This document shows positions 1-7,427 of a stretch of DNA of 16,288 bases, piece after piece. Numbering within the stretch: the stretch's first letter is position 1; each line of letters starts with the position of its first letter. A program made the position numbers and the translations under genes. The notes beneath the pieces are model-generated. The model was given only the letters and a program-made list of their open reading frames with translations, had not been told where the DNA came from and made no database searches. This DNA is from Bacillota bacterium (GTDB lineage Bacteria > Bacillota > Bacilli > ZCTH02-B2): contig PKQY01000042.1 in NCBI GenBank assembly GCA_017577895.1, positions 1-16,288 of the forward strand, read 5' to 3'.

Positions 1-2
1 AA

Positions 3-1508
3 GGCAATGATGCCGAATTGAAACGGGTTACCATTGAAGGCGATTTGCTCCTTGAAGATGTGGAAGACGGCTTCAGCGGAAAAAATGTGACGGTCAAAGG
101 CACGACGTTTGTCAAAAGTGACGAGGCAGATGACATTCTTTTTGAAGATGCGACGTTGAATCATTTGGAATTGGATGCGGAAGAAGCACATGTGCGGCTG
201 CTGGGCAAAACGAAAGTGACGGGGACGGTCACAATCCGGGAAGCCGGAGAGTTATCGTTGGAAAATACGGCGACCATTGAAGGCAGTGTGACGATCAACG
301 CTTCCGAAAGCACGGTCTACTTGAGCGATACGGCTCAAATCACGGGAACGGTCACCGTCAACCGTGCCAGCCGGATTGAGTTGGAAGCCGGTACGTTGAT
401 CAAACGGCTGGAGGTCAGAGATGACGATGTCGAGCTGGTCGGCTCCGGCACCATTGAAGCGCTGTATGTCAAAGACCCGGACGATGTGTACATTGACTCG
501 AAACTGACGATTAAAGCGATCAATGAACCGGTCAATGAACCGTCTGATGACAGCACGACGCGTGTTGAAGCCGGGCAAGCGGCCACGGTCCGGTACGGCC
601 AAGACGTGACGGTGTACATTCCCGAAGGGGCGACCGATCGTGACATCGAAGTCTCCATTCGTGAAACCAATGGTATGAACATTCCGGCCCACTTGAAATT
701 GCTGAGCCGGGTGTACGAATTGAAACGGAATCCCGACGGCACGTTCAAAAAACCCGTGACCGTGTCCATTGCGTATCAGTCCTCGCAGTTGTCCGCCGGT
801 GAAAAACCGATGGTGTATTATTATGACGAAACTGGAAAAACGTGGCGGATGTGGGGCGGATTTGCCGACGGCGGTAAAATGACCGTATATGTGAATCGGT
901 TGGCGACATTGGCGGTGATGGCGGAAAAAGTGTCGTCAACGCCCCAACCGGCGGAACCGGTGAAACCTTCGCCCGCTTTTACGGACATTGCCGGCCATTG
1001 GGCGGAAAAACAGATACTGAAAGCGGCCGAGTTGGGTATCGTGAAAGGGTATCAAGACGGGACGTTCCGGCCCGATGCCAAGATCAACCGGTTCGAGTTT
1101 GCCATTATGCTGGCCCGGGTCAAACAGTTGAGCGAGATTCCCAATGCGGTCTTGCCGTTTAAAGACGCCCGACAAATCCCCGAATGGGCCCGCGGCATCA
1201 TCGCCTCGGCGGTCAATGCCCGACTGGTGTTGGGCGACGAGGCCGGGTATTTCCGCCCGACGGCCAACCTGAACCGGGTGCAGATGGCGGTTATGATCGC
1301 CCGGGCAGCGGGATTGGCCAACCCGGTGAATTATCAAGGCGCGTTGCCGTACAAGGACGCCGCCCGCATTCCGGCGTGGGCCCGGGGCGCGGTGGCTTCG
1401 GTGACGGAAGCCGGGTTGATGAGCGGCAGCAACGGCCAGTTCATGCCGCAAGCGTTGGCCACCCGGGCGCAAGTGGCGGCAGTGCTCGTCCGGTTGGTGG
1501 AGCGGTAA
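3..1508 (+). CDS. SLH-domain surface protein (5' end outside window)
   Basis: The reading frame is open to the left edge, so this is the C-terminal part of a longer exported protein; a TTG at 18 is possible but unlikely as the true start because nothing resembling a signal peptide follows it. Numbering from that TTG: residues 1-165 are short Val/Thr/Ile-rich repeats of about 20-25 residues, typical of a right-handed beta-helix. Residues 180-302 look like a ZU5-type beta-sandwich (IPEGA motif, then paired beta strands). A Pro-rich linker leads to three S-layer homology repeats at about 321-371, 380-433 and 444-493, with recognisable FTDIAGHWAE and GTFRPD signatures in the first. SLH triplets bind pyruvylated secondary cell-wall polymer, so the protein is probably anchored at the cell surface with the beta-rich part displayed. 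The ligand or role of the displayed region is unknown. The gene ends upstream of a strong terminator. Confidence 0.9.
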   Translation, partial: GNDAELKRVTIEGDLLLEDVEDGFSGKNVTVKGTTFVKSDEADDILFEDATLNHLELDAEEAHVRLLGKTKVTGTVTIREAGELSLENTATIEGSVTINASESTVYLSDTAQITGTVTVNRASRIELEAGTLIKRLEVRDDDVELVGSGTIEALYVKDPDDVYIDSKLTIKAINEPVNEPSDDSTTRVEAGQAATVRYGQDVTVYIPEGATDRDIEVSIRETNGMNIPAHLKLLSRVYELKRNPDGTFKKPVTVSIAYQSSQLSAGEKPMVYYYDETGKTWRMWGGFADGGKMTVYVNRLATLAVMAEKVSSTPQPAEPVKPSPAFTDIAGHWAEKQILKAAELGIVKGYQDGTFRPDAKINRFEFAIMLARVKQLSEIPNAVLPFKDARQIPEWARGIIASAVNARLVLGDEAGYFRPTANLNRVQMAVMIARAAGLANPVNYQGALPYKDAARIPAWARGAVASVTEAGLMSGSNGQFMPQALATRAQVAAVLVRLVER

Positions 1509-1579
1509 TTCGTGTACCGATGTTGATACGTGGATACATTTGAAACAAACCTGAAACAGGTCCGGCTGAATCACCGTAG

Positions 1580-1612
1580 AAAGAACGGGGACATCGGTCC
1601 CTGTTCTTTTTT
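1580..1612 (+). terminator. Rho-independent terminator of the SLH protein gene
   Basis: A 12-bp stem (1580-1591 with 1598-1609, one G-U wobble), a 6-nt loop and a run of six T's (1607-1612). It sits 71 nt after the SLH stop codon and is a textbook intrinsic terminator. Confidence 0.9.
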
Positions 1613-1686
1613 GTGCCCCTTTTCTTTTGCGCCCTGCATTGGCGGGAATTGGAAGTGGCAACTTCATGACATTCCACCAGGTTTCA

Positions 1687-1715
1687 TTGAAAGCGCTCCT
1701 GGGGTTTTCTATACT
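1687..1715 (+). promoter_or_regulatory. Sigma-A type promoter for the lipoprotein gene
   Basis: TTGAAA at 1687-1692 and TATACT at 1710-1715 are separated by exactly 17 bp. Both hexamers differ from consensus at a single base. The expected start site is near 1722, giving a leader of about 130 nt. The bases from 1687 also match the left half of a CcpA cre operator (TTGAAAGCGCT), while the right half is poor. Confidence 0.7.
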
Positions 1716-1757
1716 GAAAGCAAATCACTGAAAACAAATCGCCCAGAACCGGTATAG

Positions 1758-1795
1758 CGGCCGGGCCATGCGTATTGTTGCCGCTCGCCCGGCCG
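1758..1795 (+). other. GC-rich hairpin in the lipoprotein leader
   Basis: The 9-nt arm CGGCCGGGC (1758-1766) pairs perfectly with GCCCGGCCG (1787-1795) around a 20-nt loop. No T-run follows, so it is not a simple terminator. It lies about 60 nt upstream of the chosen start codon and may stabilise or regulate the mRNA. Confidence 0.5.
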
Positions 1796-1855
1796 GTGTG
1801 TGACATGGCGGTTTCCGAACATGCAGGGAAGCAGCCGAAGGAAATGGGGGTGTTC

Positions 1856-2320
1856 ATGTTGCGGCGCAATCGGTTTTGGCGCCATGGGATTTGGCTTTGT
1901 ACGTTCACGCTGGTCGTGTTCTTGGCAGCCTGTTCGTCCGGTAACGAGCACGATCGCGATCAGCAAACGTCCGATCATCAGTCAGACCACCGGCAATTGA
2001 CGTTGGAACCGACGGTGCCGGTGGAGGTGGAAGTGCTGACCGAACCGGAGACGATCAAAGCCGGTGAAGAAGTCCGCATCATGGCCAAAGTGACGCAAGG
2101 CGACGAATTGGTGGACGATGCGGAGCGGGTGAAGTTCGAGCTGTGGAAAGACGGCCAGAACGAGGACGAGCATGTGCACATGGACGGGGAGCCGCAAGGG
2201 AATGGCATTTACGCCATTACGTATACGTTTGAGGAACCCGGCACGTATTACGTCATTCCCCATACCGATGCCCGGGGCATGCACACGATGCCGACAGCCA
2301 CGTTGCAAGTCGGTGAATAA
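1856..2320 (+). CDS. YtkA/FixH-like lipoprotein
   Basis: A protein of about 154 aa with a classic lipoprotein signal peptide: basic N-terminus (MLRRNRFWRH), hydrophobic core, and lipobox L-A-A-C with Cys26 as the predicted lipidated residue. A His/Asp/Gln-rich tether (about residues 29-48) leads to a small beta-sandwich domain (about 50-152) that resembles YtkA/FixH-type domains, including the KAGEEV start and the YAITYTFEEPGTYYV stretch. The domain has several His and Met residues (HVHM, HTDARGMHTM) that could bind metal, perhaps copper; that is inference. It is expected on the outer face of the membrane. ATG 1856 is chosen because GGGGGTG lies 5 nt upstream and the signal peptide begins there; ATG 1844 is an alternative, and TTG 1775 would put a hydrophilic extension in front of the signal peptide. 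It has its own promoter and terminator, so it appears monocistronic. Confidence 0.85.
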   Translation: MLRRNRFWRHGIWLCTFTLVVFLAACSSGNEHDRDQQTSDHQSDHRQLTLEPTVPVEVEVLTEPETIKAGEEVRIMAKVTQGDELVDDAERVKFELWKDGQNEDEHVHMDGEPQGNGIYAITYTFEEPGTYYVIPHTDARGMHTMPTATLQVGE

Positions 2321-2366
2321 AAGAATACAGAGCTAAACGGGCCCGAACGCCCATCGGATGCACAAC

Positions 2367-2401
2367 GGACTTGTTCCGCCAGGAGCAGGTCCTTTTGTTT
2401 T
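2367..2401 (+). terminator. Rho-independent terminator of the lipoprotein gene
   Basis: An 11-bp stem (2367-2377 with 2382-2392, two G-U wobbles) with a GCCA loop, followed by TTTTGTTTT. It lies 46 nt after the stop codon. Its T-tract abuts the next promoter. Confidence 0.88.
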
Positions 2402-2409
2402 GATATAAT
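2401..2409 (+). promoter_or_regulatory. Extended -10 promoter for the AAA+/VWA operon
   Basis: TGATATAAT: a perfect TATAAT hexamer at 2404-2409 with the TG of an extended -10 at 2401-2402. The position of a -35 (about 2381-2386) falls in the terminator stem and shows no match, consistent with extended -10 dependence. The ATPase start codon is about 30 nt downstream. Confidence 0.6.
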
Positions 2410-2439
2410 CAAAGCGACGAGTTTCTCCCGAGAAGGTGG

Positions 2440-4101
2440 ATGAGACGGTTGCTTTGGGCATGGACGGAGACACAACGGGACATCCCGGACGTGGCGCTGA
2501 AAGAAAACGAGACGGATCCCCGCGTGCGAACCGGCATCAGTTTCCGGGAAGGGGCCCGCATCTTGTACGGCCCGACCATGGCCGTCCGTTGTTTGCTGGC
2601 GGGACAAGTGGCCGTCGGCACGGTGCGGCACGGGGAAGGGCAGCTGTATATTTGGGAGGCGGCGGAACCGGAACAACCGGAGGCGCTCCGTTGGGTCGGC
2701 CTGTTCGATCCAATCCAACGGCGCCTGTACTGGGGTGCGTGGAATGGCGGTGACGGCCAGCCGGGAGGGCAATGCGATCCGGCTCATCCCCATTGGTCGT
2801 TGTATGTAGGGGCGCTGTTGCTGGCCTACGATGACGCGAAAAACCCCGATGTGGCCGAAATCTGGCCGTTGTTGCAGGAGGAGTGGCGGGAGCGGGGGTG
2901 CCTCGGCGAGACGGCAGCCTCGAGGGACGCGTTGTTCGTCGTCAATGCGTTTTTGTGGGAAAACCGCTTTTTTTATCTGCAAGACGTGTCGGAAGTGGAG
3001 CCGTTGCCTTCCTCCTTGCCCCGTCATATCCGGGATCGTTCGCAAGAGCTCGTCGGGCGTCCGGTGCCGTTTTCTTGGCTGACCGCGCCCCGGAAAGGAA
3101 TGCGGATGTCCGCGGGTGACGGCGGGACCGCAAGTGACGGGGCGGCGGCAGGATGCGCTGCATCGTCGGCGTCCCCCCTGACCGACGGCCGCTATGCGTT
3201 GGCCCCGGATTATCCGTGGCCGGAAGACGTACGGGCCCTCATTCCGAACTTTCGGCCCGATGAAGTGCGCTTGCCGTCGTATTTGCTGGAACTGGCCGAC
3301 ATGATCCGCCAGACCCATCACAGCCGGCGGCCGTTGCGCAATTTGTTGTTTTACGGGCCGCCGGGCAGCGGCAAGTCGACGTTGGCCCAGCTGCTTGCGC
3401 AGCTGTTGCAGTTGCCGTATTATGCGGTCAACTTGTCCCTCAACGTGGAAGAGGATGTGTTGTTGGGCAAGTACGTGCCCGGCCCCGAACCCGGCCGCTT
3501 CCGTTTCGATGAACCGCCTTTCGTCAAGGCGTTCCGCTACGGCGGGCTGGTGGAGTTGATGGAGCTCAACTTTGCCCGCCCCGGCGTGTTGGGGGCGGCC
3601 CACAGCGCCTTGGAGACGCCGTATCGGTTGACGTTGGCCAACGGCGAAACGGTCCAACGGCATCCCCTCTGTATTGTGGTGGCCACCATGAACTTGGCGT
3701 TGGTCGGGACGCAACGGTTGAACGAGGCATTGAAGTCTCGGTTTCAGCGCAAAGTGTACGTGCCGCCCATGCCCCGGGACGAACTGGTGGAGATCGTAGC
3801 GGCTGCCAGCGGCTTGGAAAACCGGGAATTGATCGCCCGCATGGCCGACGTGGTAGAAAAAATGCAGCGGCGGGTGGAACAAGAAGGGTTGCCGGGACAA
3901 GTGGGGACGCGGGAGCTCATCGACTGGGCCCAAGACGTCCGTTTCACCGGCGATCCGGTGGCTTCCGCCTGGAAAACCGTTTTGCCGGCGGCGGCCCTGG
4001 AGCAGCGGGACATCCAGGAAGAGTTGGCACAAGTGCTGGTGGAAAACGTGTTCGGATTTGCGGGTGATGGGGATGAATCAACCGGCGTTGGGCATGGATG
4101 A
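2440..4101 (+). CDS. MoxR-like AAA+ ATPase with a novel N-terminal region
   Basis: 553 aa. The AAA+ module spans about 265-535. It has Walker A GPPGSGKST (306-314, Lys312), sensor 1 in ATMN (Asn418), an arginine finger in LKSRFQ (Arg434) and a sensor 2 in VGTREL (Arg491). The Walker B region reads LVELMELN (370-377): Glu375 is kept, but Met374 stands where the Mg-binding Asp is expected. Residues 1-215 are a Trp/Leu-rich globular region I do not recognise, joined by a Gly/Ala/Ser linker (about 219-248). MoxR-type ATPases normally act with VWA partners to remodel or metallate target complexes, and here the VWA gene overlaps the 3' end, supporting such a pair. AAGGTGG directly abuts ATG 2440, so initiation at TTG 2449 (9-nt spacing) is also possible. 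The substrate is unknown. Confidence 0.85.
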   Translation: MRRLLWAWTETQRDIPDVALKENETDPRVRTGISFREGARILYGPTMAVRCLLAGQVAVGTVRHGEGQLYIWEAAEPEQPEALRWVGLFDPIQRRLYWGAWNGGDGQPGGQCDPAHPHWSLYVGALLLAYDDAKNPDVAEIWPLLQEEWRERGCLGETAASRDALFVVNAFLWENRFFYLQDVSEVEPLPSSLPRHIRDRSQELVGRPVPFSWLTAPRKGMRMSAGDGGTASDGAAAGCAASSASPLTDGRYALAPDYPWPEDVRALIPNFRPDEVRLPSYLLELADMIRQTHHSRRPLRNLLFYGPPGSGKSTLAQLLAQLLQLPYYAVNLSLNVEEDVLLGKYVPGPEPGRFRFDEPPFVKAFRYGGLVELMELNFARPGVLGAAHSALETPYRLTLANGETVQRHPLCIVVATMNLALVGTQRLNEALKSRFQRKVYVPPMPRDELVEIVAAASGLENRELIARMADVVEKMQRRVEQEGLPGQVGTRELIDWAQDVRFTGDPVASAWKTVLPAAALEQRDIQEELAQVLVENVFGFAGDGDESTGVGHG

Positions 4102-6601
4102 GCGGGAGTTTTTGATGTCGGAGGCATACCGGAAATATTTGGAACGGGTCGTGCGGACCGTCAGCGGCATGTACGATTTGCGGGTCGTGTTTTCCCCATC
4201 CATCCAGACTGACGGCCGGGTCATTCACATCAATCCGCTTTCGCCCCTGCTGGCGCCGCTGGCGACGTTGGAACAAAAAACGCTGGCCATCCTCGGCCAG
4301 CTGGCCCACGAATATTTTCACATCGCCTACACCGACTTTCGCGCCTTTCGTCTCTTGCCGGCCAAAATGCGCCAAGAGACGCCCTTTCAGCGGGAGATGG
4401 CGTACCGGCTGCTGAACATCGTCGAAGACGCGGCGGTGGAGCGGCTCGGCTGTGCGGCGTACCGGGGGCTGTTCCGGCGGGCGCTGGCCTTCAGCAATCA
4501 CGTGGCCTTTTCGCAAATGCCCGCCATTGATCAGATGCAGCGGCGGGGCGAGCCGGCCTTCCAAGTGCTGGCCCAGGCCACGTTGATGCAGGCGGTGTTG
4601 GGAAAAGTGAAAGGGGAGTGGCTGGATCCGACGCTGGCGGCGGTGTTTGCCGAAGCGGTGCCCATCTTGGAGCAAGGCAAGCGCGCCCCCGACTCCATGG
4701 CCCGCCTGCGCCATGCCGAAGCGCTGTATCGGCTGTATTTGCCCTGGATCGAAGAGATGGAACAATCCGGCGTTGGTCTGGATCCATCCTTTCAATCCTT
4801 CAAGCCCGTCTGGCGGCTGTCGCCGGACCGGCGGGGGGTGATACCGGCGGGTTCCTGGCCCGAGGCGGCCGTCCCTGCGGCGGAACCGACGGCCAACTCG
4901 CATAAGATGCCGGAGACGAGCGGGGAGGAAGGCGGGCGGGGGCGCTCCCCTGGGTTTACGGAGCGCATCGGTTCAACGGCAGCGCTCCCTGAGAGCGATG
5001 AGGGAAATGAGGGGGACCGCTGGCGCTGGGACGAAGAATTGGGGTATCGGGCAGCCCGGCGGCAGGACGACTGCGACGGCGGTCCAACGGCCGAGGAGCC
5101 AGGTGCTGCGGCGCAGAAGCAGGGGCCGCGAACGGAACCGTCTGCCGGGGACGGACCAAATGCATCGGCGGCAATTCGCCGGGATGACCATTTGTCCGGC
5201 GCTGCATCCCCCGCGATCGCGGAGAACAAGAGGTCCGACAGGGAAGCGGACGGACCCGCAGCGGCCCGCTACCGGTTTCGCTGGAAGTGGTTTCGCTTCG
5301 GCCGAAAACGGCGTCCCCAAGGCCGGCTGTCCCGCCAAATGGCGGATGCCGACGCCGTTCAACCGAGCCGGCAGGGAGAGCCGGCGGACTTCGTGTTGCC
5401 GGGGCGGCGGCCGGTAAGAGCGGATGGCGTGCCAGGAGGACAACTGCATGCAGGACAACCGGATGAAACGGCGGATGCCGTGCGAAAAGGACCGGGAGAT
5501 GCGCCGGCGGATGTTGGTTCACGGGATGTTGCCCCGGATGAACGTGCCCCGTCTCCCGCTGAAGACCCCGGTTTAGAAGAGGCCGCCGGCCCTTCGACCT
5601 GGGAAGCCGATTTGGCGCAAGTGGCGCAAGCCCTCGTGTCGGTTCAGGCTGACGCCGTCCGGGAGGCGAAAGCGAAAGCGGCCGGGCAAGCGGTGGCGGG
5701 AGCCATGCGCCGGCACGGCGAACATTTGGCGGTGGGTCTTCATCAAGGGATTCGCGTCTTTTCCCACCGGGATTTTTCGCTGACGCCGGAAGACCGGGAG
5801 AAGTTTTTGCGCCTGGAAGCCGAGACCCGGTGGCTCGCCCAAAGCATGATCCGCCAATGGCAGCAATGGTTCCTGGGGGATCAGCCCGTGCGGGAGAGCG
5901 GGCTGTACAGCGGCAAGCTGGACGAACGGCGGCTGTGGCGGCAAGACACCCGGCTCTTTTACCGGCGAAGCGGGATGGACGGCGGCAGTAACTTGGCGAT
6001 TTTGGTGTTGGTGGATGAATCGGGTTCCATGAGCGAGTCGTCCCGCTGGCACCATGCGCAACGGGCCTGTCTTGTGTTGGAAGCGGTGTGCCGGGCGTGC
6101 CGGCTGCCGCTGGCGGTGATGGGCCATTTGGCGGTGTACGGTCGGCCCCACGTCGTGCATCACCACTACTTGGACTTTGGGCCGCGGCCGGCAGACCAGC
6201 GGGAACGGCTCGTGTTGCTGGGGCCGAAAGAAAACACCCGGGAAGGGTTGTCGCTGCGGTATGCGGCCCAATACATCCGGGAAGCGGAACGGGCCGGCTG
6301 GTTGGGGACGGCGGGGCAAGTGCGGCCCCTCATCTTGTCCATCTCCGACGGACGGCCGGTGCACGAAGCCGACCGGTGGACGTTGAAGGGGCAAGCGGCC
6401 CAGGACGACGTGCGGGGCGCCGTGCGGGAACTGGCCCGGGACGGCATTCACGTCATCGGCGTGGCCATCGGCGAGGAGCCGTCGGCCATCGGTGAGGTGT
6501 ATCCTCATGCGGTCGAGGTGCGGCGGGTGGAAGACTTGCCCCAGCGGCTGCTCCGGACGCTCCGGCAATGGATGGAGACCAGCAGCGGCTCAATGGGATA
6601 A
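4073..6601 (+). CDS. VWA-domain protein with N-terminal HExxH zincin-like domain
   Basis: 842 aa, cytoplasmic (no signal peptide or membrane segment seen). The N-terminal domain (about 1-235) carries HEYFH (His79-His83) and, downstream, NIVED (115-119). This HExxH plus NxxED combination resembles the putative metallopeptidase modules found in front of some VWA domains (DUF2201/CobT-like proteins). Residues about 245-505 are a Gly/Pro/Arg/Ala-rich, probably disordered linker. The C-terminal VWA domain (about 640-830) has a complete MIDAS: Asp648, Ser650 and Ser652 in DESGS, Thr722 in ENTREG and Asp759 in ISDGRP, so it should bind a divalent ion. The gene overlaps the upstream MoxR-like ATPase by 29 nt, implying translational coupling and a working AAA+/VWA pair. 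ATG 4073 is preferred because GGTGAT lies 4 nt upstream; ATG 4067 and TTG 4058 are alternatives. Whether the HExxH site is catalytic is unknown. Confidence 0.85.
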   Translation: MNQPALGMDEREFLMSEAYRKYLERVVRTVSGMYDLRVVFSPSIQTDGRVIHINPLSPLLAPLATLEQKTLAILGQLAHEYFHIAYTDFRAFRLLPAKMRQETPFQREMAYRLLNIVEDAAVERLGCAAYRGLFRRALAFSNHVAFSQMPAIDQMQRRGEPAFQVLAQATLMQAVLGKVKGEWLDPTLAAVFAEAVPILEQGKRAPDSMARLRHAEALYRLYLPWIEEMEQSGVGLDPSFQSFKPVWRLSPDRRGVIPAGSWPEAAVPAAEPTANSHKMPETSGEEGGRGRSPGFTERIGSTAALPESDEGNEGDRWRWDEELGYRAARRQDDCDGGPTAEEPGAAAQKQGPRTEPSAGDGPNASAAIRRDDHLSGAASPAIAENKRSDREADGPAAARYRFRWKWFRFGRKRRPQGRLSRQMADADAVQPSRQGEPADFVLPGRRPVRADGVPGGQLHAGQPDETADAVRKGPGDAPADVGSRDVAPDERAPSPAEDPGLEEAAGPSTWEADLAQVAQALVSVQADAVREAKAKAAGQAVAGAMRRHGEHLAVGLHQGIRVFSHRDFSLTPEDREKFLRLEAETRWLAQSMIRQWQQWFLGDQPVRESGLYSGKLDERRLWRQDTRLFYRRSGMDGGSNLAILVLVDESGSMSESSRWHHAQRACLVLEAVCRACRLPLAVMGHLAVYGRPHVVHHHYLDFGPRPADQRERLVLLGPKENTREGLSLRYAAQYIREAERAGWLGTAGQVRPLILSISDGRPVHEADRWTLKGQAAQDDVRGAVRELARDGIHVIGVAIGEEPSAIGEVYPHAVEVRRVEDLPQRLLRTLRQWMETSSGSMG

Positions 6602-6694
6602 AGGGGCCATTAAACCTTTGGGTCAAAACATGGGGTGCATAAGGTAAGATTGGCCTGATAGGACCGTTGCTCAAAACAGGATGTGGCAGAAGCG

Positions 6695-7333
6695 ATGCGT
6701 GCAGAATGGACGTTTACGTTTCACGGCGATGTGCGGGCAGCTGCGCAGTTTTTGCGGCTGCACGGGGCCGGGACCGGCATTTATTTGGATCATCCGGGCG
6801 GCGGCCGGCTGGACATGGCGGAAATGTTGGCGGCAGGAGCATATGCCGCCGATGTGTGGAGCCAGTTGCGCCTCTGGGGAGAGACGCAATGGGACCGGCC
6901 GGAAGCGCTCTGGGAGGCGTTGACCGCTCACGATGTAGGGCCCCAGCAACGGTTTCAGTGGCTCGGCGCGGCGGCGCTCCGGCAACTGCCGCCGGCGGCG
7001 CGGGAAGTGTACGAACGGCAGCCGCCGGTGTCGCTGTCCATGGCCGTGGACGCCCACTGGCCGCTGGCCGAGGTGCAGCGGCTTTGGCAGGAACATCCGT
7101 TGTATGCCGAAGGCGAAGGATGGATGGGGTTGCGGACGTGGGGTCGGGGGCACGGCGTCGTCGCCGAGGCGAATCCGTTTGCCCCCCGGGCCGATGCGGA
7201 AGTGTATTTTGTGCAAGTGCGGGATTTGGCCCGCCGCGTGCCCTTGCGGGTCGACCAATGGGGCTTCCGTTCTGTGCGGGCGTGGCTGCCGCTCGTGGCC
7301 TGCCGGTCACTGATGCGGCAATTCGGCTCGTAG
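6695..7333 (+). CDS. Hypothetical protein downstream of the AAA+/VWA pair
   Basis: About 212 aa; I do not recognise the family. It is soluble in appearance: no signal peptide, no membrane segment, and rich in Trp, Ala and Arg with balanced acidic residues. Visible features are a HGAGTGIYL stretch near residue 24, a predicted helical middle (about 55-110), and a C-terminal part with the Trp-rich segment GEGWMGLRTWGRGHG (about 141-155) followed by beta-like VYFVQV. The start is uncertain: ATG 6695 and in-frame GTG 6683 both lack a strong ribosome binding site. It lies 93 nt after the VWA stop with no terminator between, so it may share the AAA+/VWA transcript. A competing frame (6667-7401) is almost pure Arg/Gly/Ala and was judged a shadow. 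No function is proposed. Confidence 0.6.
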   Translation: MRAEWTFTFHGDVRAAAQFLRLHGAGTGIYLDHPGGGRLDMAEMLAAGAYAADVWSQLRLWGETQWDRPEALWEALTAHDVGPQQRFQWLGAAALRQLPPAAREVYERQPPVSLSMAVDAHWPLAEVQRLWQEHPLYAEGEGWMGLRTWGRGHGVVAEANPFAPRADAEVYFVQVRDLARRVPLRVDQWGFRSVRAWLPLVACRSLMRQFGS

Positions 7334-7361
7334 GCACATGCTTTTCGTTTTCCGTGTTCCG

Positions 7362-7370
7362 TGGTATGAT
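7362..7370 (+). promoter_or_regulatory. Extended -10 promoter for the HD hydrolase gene
   Basis: TGGTATGAT: TATGAT at 7365-7370 with the extended TG at 7362-7363. The -35 position (about 7342-7347, TTTTCG) is weak. It lies about 58 nt before the start codon, just after the end of the hypothetical gene. Confidence 0.55.
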
Positions 7371-7427
7371 GGGACTAAGTTTCAAGGTTACGGAATTCTG
7401 ATTGGAAAACTTTGATATGGTGATGAC

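Larger units (their letters stand above)
1509..1855. other. 347-nt intergenic region before the lipoprotein gene
   Basis: No credible gene. It contains, in order, the SLH-gene terminator, a weak compound hairpin around 1648-1677 (GAAGT/ACTTC core), a near-consensus sigma-A promoter at 1687-1715, and a GC-rich hairpin in the resulting leader at 1758-1795. Everything after about 1720 is probably 5' UTR of the lipoprotein transcript. Confidence 0.7.

Noticed and set aside
2248..4032. 594-aa minus-strand open frame opposite the AAA+ ATPase
   Set aside because: Antisense shadow of a motif-rich real gene; composition is dominated by Arg, Pro, Gln and His, as expected from reversed G+C-rich codons.
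6667..7401. 244-aa plus-strand frame overlapping the hypothetical gene
   Set aside because: Almost entirely Arg/Gly/Ala with many Cys, typical of an off-frame reading of G+C-rich DNA; the 6695-7333 frame has a normal composition.
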